Below are positions 8,863 to 17,840 of a stretch of DNA of 64,000 bases, piece after piece. Position numbers and translations under genes: made by a program. The notes beneath the pieces were generated by a model. That model did no database searches. It was given only the letters and a program-made list of their open reading frames with translations, and had not been told where the DNA came from. The stretch spans positions 12,119 through 76,118 of the forward strand of contig JAVBLA010000024.1 of NCBI GenBank assembly GCA_031553775.1. Reading direction: 5' to 3'. Each line of letters begins with the position of its first letter. The first letter of the stretch is position 1. The stretch comes from JAISFI01 sp031553775. Lineage in GTDB: Bacteria > Bacteroidota > Bacteroidia > Bacteroidales > Azobacteroidaceae.

Positions 8863-10266
8863 ATGAAAATAGCATTTCACGGAGCCGCCCGTACTGTAAC
8901 GGGATCCAAACATTTGGTGACATTAAACGACGGAACAAAGATACTGCTCGATTGCGGTATGTTCCAGGGTATGGGTAAAGAAACCGAACAACTGAACAAA
9001 AACCTGGGATTTCCAGCGGAAGAGATCAATTATGTGCTCCTATCTCATGCACATATCGACCATTCCGGTTTACTTCCTCTGCTGGTTAAGCAGGGGTTTA
9101 GAGGAAAAATTTATGCAACACCGGCCACCATCGACCTGACCCGCTTATTATTATTGGATTCCGCATACATCCAGGAACAAGATGCTCGGTTCGTGAATAA
9201 AAAGCGTATTCTGGAAGGGAAACCACTACTCGAACCTCTCTACAAGGAAGAAGATGCCCGTAAAGTATTTGAGCATTTTCATCCGGTGAATTATGCAAGT
9301 CCTTTCAGCATCAACAAAGATATCGAACTTCAATTTTTCGATGTAGGACACATTCTCGGGAGCGCTACGGTTTTTCTTTCCATCCGGGAAGAAGGAAAGT
9401 TGAAAACATTGGTTTTCAGTGGGGATGTGGGAAGGTATGGAGATCCGATCCTGCGCTCGCCACAACCGTTTCCACATGCAGATACCATCATTATAGAATC
9501 GACATACGGAAATAAAGTTCATCAACCGATCGATACTTATGCGGCCGAATTGAAAGAAAATATTCTGGAGACTTGTATTGGTAAAAAAGGAAAATTGATT
9601 ATTCCTGCTTTCAGTGTGGGACGTACACAGGAACTGTTATATGCATTGAATGAGCTGGAGGTAAATGGAGAATTGCCTAAACTAAAATACTATGTGGACA
9701 GTCCTTTGTCGACAGAAATCACCCTCGCCCTGAAAAGTCATCCGGAATGTTTTAACAAGTCCGTACAAAAACTGATGAAAATAGATGCCGATCCATTTAT
9801 GTTCGAAGGTCTGACTTTTATCAAGGACAAACGGGAATCACAGGCTTTAAATACCAATTATGAACCCTGCGTAATTATCTCTGCATCGGGAATGGCCGAA
9901 GCCGGACGGGTTAAACACCATATTGCCAACAGTATTGAAAACTGGAGAAATACCATCTTACTTATCGGATACTGCGAACCTCATTCATTGGGAGCCCGGT
10001 TGAAAAACAAACCGGATACAGTGGGAATTTTCGGCATGCAATTTCCGGTAAAAGCAGATATCCGGACAATCGATTCGATGAGTGCCCACGCCGATTACAA
10101 CGACCTGTGCCAATACCTTTCCTGCCAGAATCCGGTAGAAGTCGGCCAGATCTTTGTAGTTCACGGAGAACCGGAAGTACAAGACGAATTTAAAGACCGA
10201 CTGATCAAAAAGGGGTTTCAGGATGTTATTGTTCCTGAGTTTCATCAGGAAATTGGGGGAATGTAG
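8863..10266 (+). CDS. MBL-fold beta-CASP metallohydrolase (probable RNase)
   Basis: A 467-aa cytoplasmic protein with the metallo-beta-lactamase core and a beta-CASP insert, the architecture of RNA-processing nucleases related to CPSF73 and TTHA0252. Metal motifs: LSHAHIDHSG near residue 61 (HxHxDH), GHILGSA near 161, SGDVGRYGDP near 185 and, after the CASP region, SAHADYNDL. The CASP region shows IPAFSVGRTQELLYALN, YVDSPLSTEIT and SASGMAEAGRVKHH. It ends with an RMMBL-like segment (IFVVHGEPEVQDEF). Known relatives degrade single-stranded or structured RNA. The target here is unknown. Confidence 0.9.
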   Translation: MKIAFHGAARTVTGSKHLVTLNDGTKILLDCGMFQGMGKETEQLNKNLGFPAEEINYVLLSHAHIDHSGLLPLLVKQGFRGKIYATPATIDLTRLLLLDSAYIQEQDARFVNKKRILEGKPLLEPLYKEEDARKVFEHFHPVNYASPFSINKDIELQFFDVGHILGSATVFLSIREEGKLKTLVFSGDVGRYGDPILRSPQPFPHADTIIIESTYGNKVHQPIDTYAAELKENILETCIGKKGKLIIPAFSVGRTQELLYALNELEVNGELPKLKYYVDSPLSTEITLALKSHPECFNKSVQKLMKIDADPFMFEGLTFIKDKRESQALNTNYEPCVIISASGMAEAGRVKHHIANSIENWRNTILLIGYCEPHSLGARLKNKPDTVGIFGMQFPVKADIRTIDSMSAHADYNDLCQYLSCQNPVEVGQIFVVHGEPEVQDEFKDRLIKKGFQDVIVPEFHQEIGGM

Positions 10267-10293
10267 TTTTTTGCGAATTCTTCGTAAAAAACC

Positions 10294-10427
10294 AGTTAAG
10301 AGTTAAGAGTTCAGAATTAATGGTATTCGAAAAAGCAGTTCTTTTACTCTATAGAGGTTTTGAACTGATGATCAGCATATAGGGATTCGAAGAATCCCAA
10401 CTCTTAATTCTTAACTCTTAACTCTTA
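10294..10427. repeat. Intergenic repeat element, copy B
   Basis: The left arm at 10294-10320 and right arm ending about 10430 are near-perfect inverted repeats of AGTTAAGAGTTAAGAGTT type, with one internal mismatch over about 26 bases. The interior shows the same ordered blocks as copy A at 4048-4192 (AGTTCTTTTACTCTATAGAGG and GGGATTCGAAGAATCCC). It occupies the whole gap between two convergent genes. Confidence 0.65.
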
Positions 10428-10437
10428 ATTAGTTTGT

Positions 10438-10638
10438 TTACGCCTTTTCAGCTTCTTCTATTTTTTCTTCCACTTCATCAGCGCAACAGGTTAGCTTACC
10501 TTTAAACTGAGAAACTTTATCTCCCAGAAGGTATAGCCATTGTTTTCTTTTTTCGGCATCAGTTCCTAAAATGTAACCTACACCTACTCCAACTAAGGCT
10601 CCTACGGCCAAACCACCTAAAAAATGACTTGTTTTCAT
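10438..10638 (-). CDS. YtxH-like small membrane protein
   Basis: A 66-aa protein starting at ATG 10638 (MKTSHFLGGLAVGALVGVGV). The first 30 residues form one Gly-rich transmembrane segment with GALVGVGVGYILGTDAEKRK, typical of YtxH/GvpP-type proteins. The remainder is a charged amphipathic helix with Cys-Cys in the middle and an acidic end (EVEEKIEEAEKA). The frame's earlier TTG start adds only two residues. Family members are linked to stress responses, but no biochemical role is known. It lies 80 bases beyond the stop of the barrel gene, on the same strand. Confidence 0.75.
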   Translation of the reverse strand: MKTSHFLGGLAVGALVGVGVGYILGTDAEKRKQWLYLLGDKVSQFKGKLTCCADEVEEKIEEAEKA

Positions 10639-10718
10639 ACGCAAAAAAATAAAAAATTAAATGACCTGCATTTTACTAATAAACAAGTGACCCGATCAGG
10701 ATGTTGTACAAAATAAGG

Positions 10719-12440
10719 TTAAAAACTATAATTATAGCCTACTGTTCCTACAGAAGCATGATGGGTACCCTGTTCTGAATGAGAACGCCATTGAAAATTA
10801 CAGGAAAGATTGATTGCATGTCGCATACACGGCCGGTAAACAGCATTGGCGCGAAACGAATAGACCTCCTGTTGCCTGGCTTTTGACAAATAGCTTGCAT
10901 TATACGAAATATTATTTGAAATCTGGAGTTTTTTCCGGAAAAACTTATGCGAAGAACCGATTGCCGGCCCCCAGGTAATCATTTGTTTTCCGGAAATTCT
11001 GTTTTCATTCAGGTTCAGGCCGGCATGTAAACCGGATCCGGAAGCCAGAAATGCAAGAGTATAAACAAATGCCGCATTGGTCCATCCGGAAACGCTTCCC
11101 GGATGATAAACACCTCCCTGTTTATCGGCAACATCCTGATAATTCAGGTTTATATTGAGATTCTGTTGTTGAGTCTCATTTTTACGCATGAGAATATTGA
11201 GGTTCAGGCCGGCAGAGCGGGATAGTTGGGCAAAACTGAGCGTATCCGGCCGGTCCAGTGTATTGAGCCGGTTGATTTGCTCAAAATCGGAACGTACATG
11301 TGTAAATGTCTGGAAATTACTGAAAGATACGGAAGCTGAAACTTTTTCTCCGAAACCGGCATTGATCTGGGCATTTCCGACCCAACGGGAAGTTGCATTC
11401 AATCTGTCATTTGCCAGGTTATCATGCTGGTAACCCATACTGAGAGCAATATTCAACCGGTTGGAAAGCAGGGATTGGGAAGCATTGACTGTGATATTTT
11501 CCAGATCATTGGCAAAATAATAGGCGCCTAAAGTCTGATAACCCGGATCTATCCGTTCATACCCCAGTCCTATCATACTATGTGGCAGAACATAACTCAA
11601 CTGTACCTGAACAGCATCAAAAACGGCTGATGACATTTTCGACGCCGGCCAGTATTTCAGAATACCCGGAAGAGCATTTTCTCCCGGAGAACGAATATCA
11701 TTTGTCCAAAGACTGAGGGCATATTCTGCCGTCAAGCGGATTTTTTCAATCGGGGAACATGTCAGTCGCAGACTCCCGGCCAGGTTCTGTACAGGTGTTA
11801 TGCCTAAACTATCCGGTGGGTATTCTAAAGATCCGGGATCATCTTTGGCGGTAAATACATTCAGGGAAATATCGTTCTCTCTTTTTTTCCAGCCGACTTT
11901 AACTCCATATCCCATTCTTTCATAGGCAGGATACAAGAACGATTCTGTTTCATTATATTCCACAGCTTTCTGCAAACGTCCGCACATTACACTAAAATTC
12001 CAGTTCGTACCGGGTGAAAGATCTACTCCCGCACCCGTAAACAAATGTCCATTCAGGGTATATGGAGAAAATACCATGGAAATATCGCCGGCGTGTAGCC
12101 TGATCCATTTATAAGAAGGATGGATACTGAAGCGATTCGGCAGGGAAGGAAGTTTATAACTATTACCTGAATTTGTGAGACTGAACATAAAAGGCATATT
12201 CATTATATTGCAGATATTCAGGTTAAGATTTCCATTGAAATAATAGGTGAACGGATCCCTTTCCCCGAGATCTCCCGAGCTTTCGTAACAGATCGCGCTG
12301 AGATTGAATCCTCCGTTGACTTTCAAAAGATTCCCCTTTCCGAACAAATTCCCAACTTTTTCCAGGTCAATACTTTGTGTATACGACATCAATATATTCA
12401 TGCCAGTAAGCAAGAGCGATATTCCGGTCCGCCTAATCAT
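10719..12440 (-). CDS. Putative outer-membrane beta-barrel protein of the six-gene surface operon
   Basis: A 573-aa protein with an N-terminal signal (MIRRTGISLLLTGMNILMSYTQS). Long alternating hydrophobic/polar strands run to the C-terminus, which ends in VGYNYSF with a terminal aromatic residue, as outer-membrane barrels do. Repeated strand pairs are visible (LNIALSMGYQHDN, VSASVSFSNFQTF, AGLNLNILMRKNET, QNLNINLNYQDV). I do not recognise a named family. The gene overlaps the end of the PKD lipoprotein gene by 8 bases and is last in the operon. From position and topology it could anchor or export the other products; that is inference. Confidence 0.65.
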   Translation of the reverse strand: MIRRTGISLLLTGMNILMSYTQSIDLEKVGNLFGKGNLLKVNGGFNLSAICYESSGDLGERDPFTYYFNGNLNLNICNIMNMPFMFSLTNSGNSYKLPSLPNRFSIHPSYKWIRLHAGDISMVFSPYTLNGHLFTGAGVDLSPGTNWNFSVMCGRLQKAVEYNETESFLYPAYERMGYGVKVGWKKRENDISLNVFTAKDDPGSLEYPPDSLGITPVQNLAGSLRLTCSPIEKIRLTAEYALSLWTNDIRSPGENALPGILKYWPASKMSSAVFDAVQVQLSYVLPHSMIGLGYERIDPGYQTLGAYYFANDLENITVNASQSLLSNRLNIALSMGYQHDNLANDRLNATSRWVGNAQINAGFGEKVSASVSFSNFQTFTHVRSDFEQINRLNTLDRPDTLSFAQLSRSAGLNLNILMRKNETQQQNLNINLNYQDVADKQGGVYHPGSVSGWTNAAFVYTLAFLASGSGLHAGLNLNENRISGKQMITWGPAIGSSHKFFRKKLQISNNISYNASYLSKARQQEVYSFRANAVYRPCMRHAINLSCNFQWRSHSEQGTHHASVGTVGYNYSF

Positions 12441-13761
12441 TTTTCTGTATTTTTATATCGGTTATTATATGAGAATTGAGAATTCCGGCATCTACCATCT
12501 CTTTGACCAGGATCACTCCTTTCCGCTTGTCGGCTGTATGGAACAGCACAATATCACCTTTAGTACAAACAGGATGAGAAATGGGTTCCCAAATGGTATT
12601 TTCCAATAAATAATCATCTTCCATCTCCAGAAAAGTCTCCGGGGTGATCTTATTTCCAACCTCTTTGTAAAAAACAGTATGAGAGGCATCCTGAATTGGC
12701 AGTAAAGGATAGAGTATACATGAATCCGGAGAAATAAATTTATTTAATGAGAAATTTTTATTCAGACCCAGGAATACAAGATCAATTTCTTTTCCGGAAG
12801 TATATGAAATTTCCGTTTGAGTAAATATTTTTCTTCGTTTTGTTGAATAGCAGCAACCTATTATTTCTGAAGCCGTATTGATTCCAAAACAAACATTACG
12901 ATGAATTCGTAGATTATGGTTCTGGCGGATCGTTATGTTTTGAGAAACCGTCCGGATTTGTTTTCCATTCCCGATATGCATATTTACCTGGTAGTTTCCC
13001 GGTAAATGAAAGAATATCTCTGTTTTTTCACAGGCAGGATTTGCCAACCGGGCACCGGAGCAATCCCATGAAATGGTTTCTGTCCCCTGTAAATCAGCAA
13101 TTAATTCAGCTGTCAGCGGAGCTTCATAATCCTCATCTTCCCAGGAAGGATAGATCCCGAATGTACCTGCAAGTTCCGGCATTACGGTAATTTTGTCCGA
13201 TATAGTAAATATTTTGCTACCGTTATCAATACGGAGTGATACCATGTGAACTCCTGCCTGCGGGAAAGTAATATCCGGAGGATGTTTCCCTGTAAACTTC
13301 GCAGGCTCTCCTCCCTCGAAGATCCATTCATAGGTAGTTCCTCCGGTAGAAAAGTTCGTGAATTTCACTTCTGCCGGAGCGTAACAGTTGATTACCGGTT
13401 TCCAGTTAAAACCGGTTGTAACGGCACTATCTACCTGTATATACAAGGTTTTTGAAAGCCGGGAAGCATCGTTTGCCGCTTCCAGAACAATTGCATGTTT
13501 ACCCGGAGTATCAAAACGGACTACCGGAGGATGTTTTCCTGTGAAAACCGAGGGGACTCCTCCTTCAAATCTCCAATGAAATTCCCGGGCATATTCCGAA
13601 TGGTTCTCTATGGAGACATATAAGGGGGAAGTATGATTCCGGTCCTTTACATTCAGAGAGATATTGATCTCCACAGGAATAATCTGTTCCTCCGGCAGGC
13701 ATCCTGCTCCACACCCGCCTATTACAATAAACAGCGTTCGAAGCAATAATTTACAGTTCAT
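12433..13761 (-). CDS. PKD-domain lipoprotein
   Basis: A 442-aa lipoprotein: MNCKLLLRTLFIVIGGCGAGC with a probable lipidated Cys at residue 21. At least two, probably three, PKD-type beta-sandwich domains follow in the first ~300 residues. The first two carry the near-identical motif W.FEGG.P..FTGKHPP followed by F..PG.H / F..AG.H, the turn and last-strand pattern of PKD folds. The third (about 200-290) is more diverged, ending in FHLPGNYQVNMHIGNG. The last 150 residues contain no recognised domain. PKD domains usually serve protein or glycan contacts at the cell surface. The gene follows the small lipoprotein gene by 15 bases and overlaps the barrel gene, so translation is probably coupled. 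Confidence 0.75.
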   Translation of the reverse strand: MNCKLLLRTLFIVIGGCGAGCLPEEQIIPVEINISLNVKDRNHTSPLYVSIENHSEYAREFHWRFEGGVPSVFTGKHPPVVRFDTPGKHAIVLEAANDASRLSKTLYIQVDSAVTTGFNWKPVINCYAPAEVKFTNFSTGGTTYEWIFEGGEPAKFTGKHPPDITFPQAGVHMVSLRIDNGSKIFTISDKITVMPELAGTFGIYPSWEDEDYEAPLTAELIADLQGTETISWDCSGARLANPACEKTEIFFHLPGNYQVNMHIGNGKQIRTVSQNITIRQNHNLRIHRNVCFGINTASEIIGCCYSTKRRKIFTQTEISYTSGKEIDLVFLGLNKNFSLNKFISPDSCILYPLLPIQDASHTVFYKEVGNKITPETFLEMEDDYLLENTIWEPISHPVCTKGDIVLFHTADKRKGVILVKEMVDAGILNSHIITDIKIQKND

Positions 13762-13776
13762 ACCATGTGGTTTTAA

Positions 13777-14550
13777 TTATCTGATATGCACATACTCAAT
13801 AAAAGATACGGACTTATCTCCATAATCATCTTCATATTGAATTTCCACAGGGTATCCGGATTCGTTGTAGGTATATCCGGATGTTTCCCTATATGTGTAG
13901 GCATCATGGGTACTTGCCTTTACCAGTACATTATTTACCCGGTGCTGGTATTTATGCAGGAATATGAAAAAAGTCCAGTCAGGCATATTGATCCGGCTGC
14001 AAATACCAGGGTGATTATCATACCGGTATGTATTGACATATAAACGATTCCGGAAGCTGATGGAATCTACGGAAATATTCCCTGCCGGATCGTATAAAAG
14101 ACCGGTAACTTCTGTCTGATCGACTACCATCCGGAATAATCTCTCTTTGTTGTCTACAAAAAGACTGTCTTTCGGGTAAGTGTGGCCATCAGATCCTGTA
14201 TATTCCTGCAATATCAGGTTTCCTTTATAGGTATAGCGGTATTTTTCTATCCATGTGTAGTTTCCCTGTATGGTTTGTTTCTCCACTTTATCTACCTTTC
14301 CGTCTTTATTGTAGGTAATAGATGTAATTGCTTTTCCCCCATAATAAACATATTCATAAACTACGCAACGACTTTGCGTATCATAAACAAACGACTCTGT
14401 TTCAGATATACCGTTTCTGTCGCAGGTGATTTTTACCGGAAGAAAGATTCCGCAATTGTCTTCCGGATCATTATCTATACAAGAAGACAGAAAGACCGGT
14501 GCCATCAGGCAAATAATCGGCAAAGCCGACAAAAATTTCATTTTTTTCAT
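13777..14550 (-). CDS. Lipoprotein with YD/RHS-like beta-hairpin repeats
   Basis: A 257-aa lipoprotein (leader MKKMKFLSALPIICLMAPVFLSSC, Cys at residue 24). After a polar linker it shows successive strands with Y-x-Y and N-x-x-G-x spacing: FVYDTQSRCVVYEYVYYGG, ITYNKDGKVDKVE, YRYTYKGNLILQEYTG, LLYDPAGNISV, GYTYNESGYPVEIQY. This pattern is seen in Bacteroidota DUF4595-like and YD-repeat lipoproteins, and it might be a small beta-helical or wrapped-sheet domain. The function is unknown. It is the fourth gene of the surface operon, 65 bases after the SprB-repeat gene. Confidence 0.65.
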   Translation of the reverse strand: MKKMKFLSALPIICLMAPVFLSSCIDNDPEDNCGIFLPVKITCDRNGISETESFVYDTQSRCVVYEYVYYGGKAITSITYNKDGKVDKVEKQTIQGNYTWIEKYRYTYKGNLILQEYTGSDGHTYPKDSLFVDNKERLFRMVVDQTEVTGLLYDPAGNISVDSISFRNRLYVNTYRYDNHPGICSRINMPDWTFFIFLHKYQHRVNNVLVKASTHDAYTYRETSGYTYNESGYPVEIQYEDDYGDKSVSFIEYVHIR

Positions 14551-14615
14551 TTTTAAAATAATTAATTGGTTAAATATTCAACAGGTGCTTATAAATCACT
14601 AAACTTATACATACA

Positions 14616-17600
14616 CTAATAAACTATTATTTTTGCCGGTATCTGTGCTGATAATGTTTCAAGTACCAACACATAGGTACCCGGTGCCAGGTAGATATGA
14701 TAAGGAATGTTATAAATGTCCGAACCTTCTTTCTTGAGGTCCTGCAACACCCGGCCTGTTCCCGGATGGATCAATCGCAAACGGACCGGGGCTTCTTTTT
14801 CCAGTAAAATAGTGGCAGTAAACTGTCCCTGGTTAGGATTCGGACTGACTACATATTGTTTGATCAATGGTTGAAAAAGGGGATCCCGGTTATAAAAATA
14901 TTCCGGTTCCACAACAGTTAGTATTTTATAGCTTTCTTCATAGCACTGGCCGGTATAAGTGCGTCGTCCTACCATGAATTGTCCATTTTCAGAAATGATG
15001 ATTTTCAGGATATGATTACCTTCTTCTACTATTTCCAGGGCAGGATCGGGGTTGTACAACCACTCAGCCTGCTCCGGATCCGGATCGCTGATGTCTACCA
15101 GTACTATCGTATCATTCCTGAAAGTTGTGGATGAAACGATAAATTCTGAACGGACAATAGTTGATGGTAGCTGATAGACAGACAGTGTATCGCAGGCCCG
15201 GCAATTCCGGTTATCGGATATTTGCAGGATATATAAGCCTCTATCTGTCACTGTTATTTTTTCTCCGGTGGAAAAATACTTTCCGTCCTTAGTCCACAAG
15301 AAATCAATTGCATCACCTGTGATTTGCGGAAAAACGATCAGTGACTGACCGGCACATAAAGTTCGGTCTTCCCCTATATTCAGTTCTAAAGGTGGCGGGT
15401 CTTCCAGTATAAATTCCCGGAGAAGTACACAGCCATTCCGGTCCTTCACCTCCAGGTGATATATGCCGGCAGACAAGCCGGAAATACAGGGTGTTGTTTG
15501 TCCCGTATGCCATTGATATGTATAATCAGGCACACCTCCGGAAAGATCGACTGCAATACTTCCATCTTCCGATCGATGGCATACCGGCTGTTCCACACTA
15601 TATTGTAACTTCATCTGTTCCGGGGAATCTACATGGACTGTCGTTTCCCTGAAACAACCACGGGCATCACTTACTTTAACCCAATAAGTACCGATTCCGG
15701 CTCGGAACAAAGTATCTCCGATCTCACCTGTATTCCATTCAAACAGATAAGGAGTTGTTCCACCGGAGGCTGTTACATGTATTTTTTCCGAATGACCATC
15801 ACTACAACTTATCACAGCATGAGAAGGTACAGGCACAATCTCATCCGGTTGTTCCAGATGAAAAATCCCGGTTGTATCCACATTGTTATTTTTGTCACTT
15901 ACAATCAGGAAATAATCGCCTGCGGACAGTTGATCCCAAATGCTGTCATTCGGTTCTAGCCGGTCTTTTACTTCATTTCCGTCGAGTTCTTTCCAGCGAT
16001 ACCTGTAGGGAAGGCCATTCTCAAAGGGAATGCCCCCTTGTACACGGGCAGATAGCTCTCCGTCTTTCCATCCGTGACAACTAACCACATGGGTTTCTTC
16101 TATGGTGGTAAGCAGAGGTTCAGGTTCAACGAGAATGAATGTATCCCGTAAAATACATCCTTGCCTATCGGAAAAATAAGCACTGGAGTAATTACGGTCG
16201 GTAACTTCCATTGTATAGATGCCCTGTCCCAGAGCAGGTAAAAAGCTGTAAAATTCCCGATCTGCAGCAAAACTGTGGTAAGATTTTCCGCTGAGATCTT
16301 CTCCCGATTCATTCTTCCAGACCACATCATAAAAACCAGCTGTATCCACGGTTCCTCCGCCAATAGAGACTTCCAATGAGCCGTCTTTTCTAGCATATCC
16401 CAGGGGATGGATGACAGAGCAGTCTATTTTGTGGATGGCCTGTTCCGGTTGCGATATCATGATTTCACCCAACACCTTATTTCCTTTGATATCTTTTTCG
16501 AAGCAACCATTTCCATCGGTTAGATAAAACAAATATTCTCCGGCCGGAAGCCGGTCTATTTTACATACGGAATCTTCCGGTAATTGAAAACGAATGGTTT
16601 CAAACTCAGGATCTGCGATCTCTGCCCAATGAATGGAATAGTTTTTCACTCCGCCCCAGGCACTGATGGAAAATGCACCATCCATTCCACCGAAACAATG
16701 CACATCCCGAAGAATATTTGCATTAAAAGTTACCGGTAGCGGACTTTGAATCAAAGCTTTTACCTGATGCCTTGCCGATCCGCTGTAAGTTGTTTTTTGC
16801 CGGTAAAAACCGGCAACCCGGATATCGTATAATCCCGGGGAAAGATTAGTGATCACAACAGAATCTGCGGCATAGGGATATTCATAATATAACACTTTGT
16901 GATTATAATATACTTCCATCTTTTCTTCTGCTATCAGAGAACGGTCGAAATAAACGATCAACTGTCCGTTTTCTTCATCATGACACTTGTTGGGAAGCAC
17001 TTTCACTGTTTTAATAAAAGGAGATGCATAACGTTCACTCAAAGTAATAATATTAGAATAATCCATTTCCTTAACGGTTTTCAGGGTTTGATACTTCAAC
17101 CGGATCATTGTTTGAGAATTGGTTTGCTTCAGGCGGGATTCTGCCAATCCGGCACCATAAATATCCACTGCAGAAAAACGGATTACCGAATCGCCCTGAA
17201 AAGCTTGCGGGAGTAAGCTCCAGGTAATTCCGTTATCCCCGGAATACTCCCAGAGATACACATCCCTGTGATACCCTGATGGAGCGGCAACTCTAATCTG
17301 TTCATCGAAGGGAAGCAGCCGGCTTTCATCTCCCCGGTAAGCAATCCGGATATCTTTCGGATAAATGACAATATCGAGGTAACCATACCAGATTTTATAC
17401 AATCTCCTGTGGGGAGCATATGATTCGCAGGAAGAATCATCACAATAAGAAATCTGCTGGTAATTGATTGGTTCATTAACACTCTGTATAGACTGATAGA
17501 TCCATTCTCCATCATCATTAGATGCATTTTTCAGGCCATATTTGCTGTACATATTGATTCCCGTTAACCGTTGTTGCATGTTGTATGTTTTGGTTACGCT

Positions 17601-17840
17601 CCAATATATCCAGTTATTTTTGTCTGTTCCGTATAAATCGTAATCCAATACTACCTCACCATAATAATCATCGTTGATGTGGTGAAGAATAACCAGCTTA
17701 CTACCATCTCTTGCTGTCCTGCTCTCATAGTGCACCATTCCCCCGGAAAGTCTGACGCCCCATTCTCCCGACTGGGAATATACAGTAGCAGTACAAATAA
17801 AAAACAGAATAACGCATTTTATTTTTTCCATTTCATTCAT
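14616..17840 (-). CDS. SprB-repeat protein with T9SS C-terminal sorting domain
   Basis: A 1074-aa secreted protein. Signal peptide: KIKCVILFFICTATVYSQ. The N-terminal ~360 residues are unrecognised. Residues about 370-830 hold at least four SprB-like repeats recognisable by C-x(5)-DG-x(5)-GG and Y.W: HCFGGMDGAFSISAWGG, CHGWKDGELSARVQGG, CSDGHSEKIHVTASGG and CHRSEDGSIAVDLSGG. The last ~80 residues (YVVSPNPNQGQFTATILL to the end) are a type A T9SS sorting domain. SprB-like proteins are surface adhesins, used in gliding by some relatives. The start ATG at 17840 overlaps the upstream TGA; a second ATG at 17831 is equally possible. Confidence 0.85.
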   Translation of the reverse strand: MNEMEKIKCVILFFICTATVYSQSGEWGVRLSGGMVHYESRTARDGSKLVILHHINDDYYGEVVLDYDLYGTDKNNWIYWSVTKTYNMQQRLTGINMYSKYGLKNASNDDGEWIYQSIQSVNEPINYQQISYCDDSSCESYAPHRRLYKIWYGYLDIVIYPKDIRIAYRGDESRLLPFDEQIRVAAPSGYHRDVYLWEYSGDNGITWSLLPQAFQGDSVIRFSAVDIYGAGLAESRLKQTNSQTMIRLKYQTLKTVKEMDYSNIITLSERYASPFIKTVKVLPNKCHDEENGQLIVYFDRSLIAEEKMEVYYNHKVLYYEYPYAADSVVITNLSPGLYDIRVAGFYRQKTTYSGSARHQVKALIQSPLPVTFNANILRDVHCFGGMDGAFSISAWGGVKNYSIHWAEIADPEFETIRFQLPEDSVCKIDRLPAGEYLFYLTDGNGCFEKDIKGNKVLGEIMISQPEQAIHKIDCSVIHPLGYARKDGSLEVSIGGGTVDTAGFYDVVWKNESGEDLSGKSYHSFAADREFYSFLPALGQGIYTMEVTDRNYSSAYFSDRQGCILRDTFILVEPEPLLTTIEETHVVSCHGWKDGELSARVQGGIPFENGLPYRYRWKELDGNEVKDRLEPNDSIWDQLSAGDYFLIVSDKNNNVDTTGIFHLEQPDEIVPVPSHAVISCSDGHSEKIHVTASGGTTPYLFEWNTGEIGDTLFRAGIGTYWVKVSDARGCFRETTVHVDSPEQMKLQYSVEQPVCHRSEDGSIAVDLSGGVPDYTYQWHTGQTTPCISGLSAGIYHLEVKDRNGCVLLREFILEDPPPLELNIGEDRTLCAGQSLIVFPQITGDAIDFLWTKDGKYFSTGEKITVTDRGLYILQISDNRNCRACDTLSVYQLPSTIVRSEFIVSSTTFRNDTIVLVDISDPDPEQAEWLYNPDPALEIVEEGNHILKIIISENGQFMVGRRTYTGQCYEESYKILTVVEPEYFYNRDPLFQPLIKQYVVSPNPNQGQFTATILLEKEAPVRLRLIHPGTGRVLQDLKKEGSDIYNIPYHIYLAPGTYVLVLETLSAQIPAKIIVY

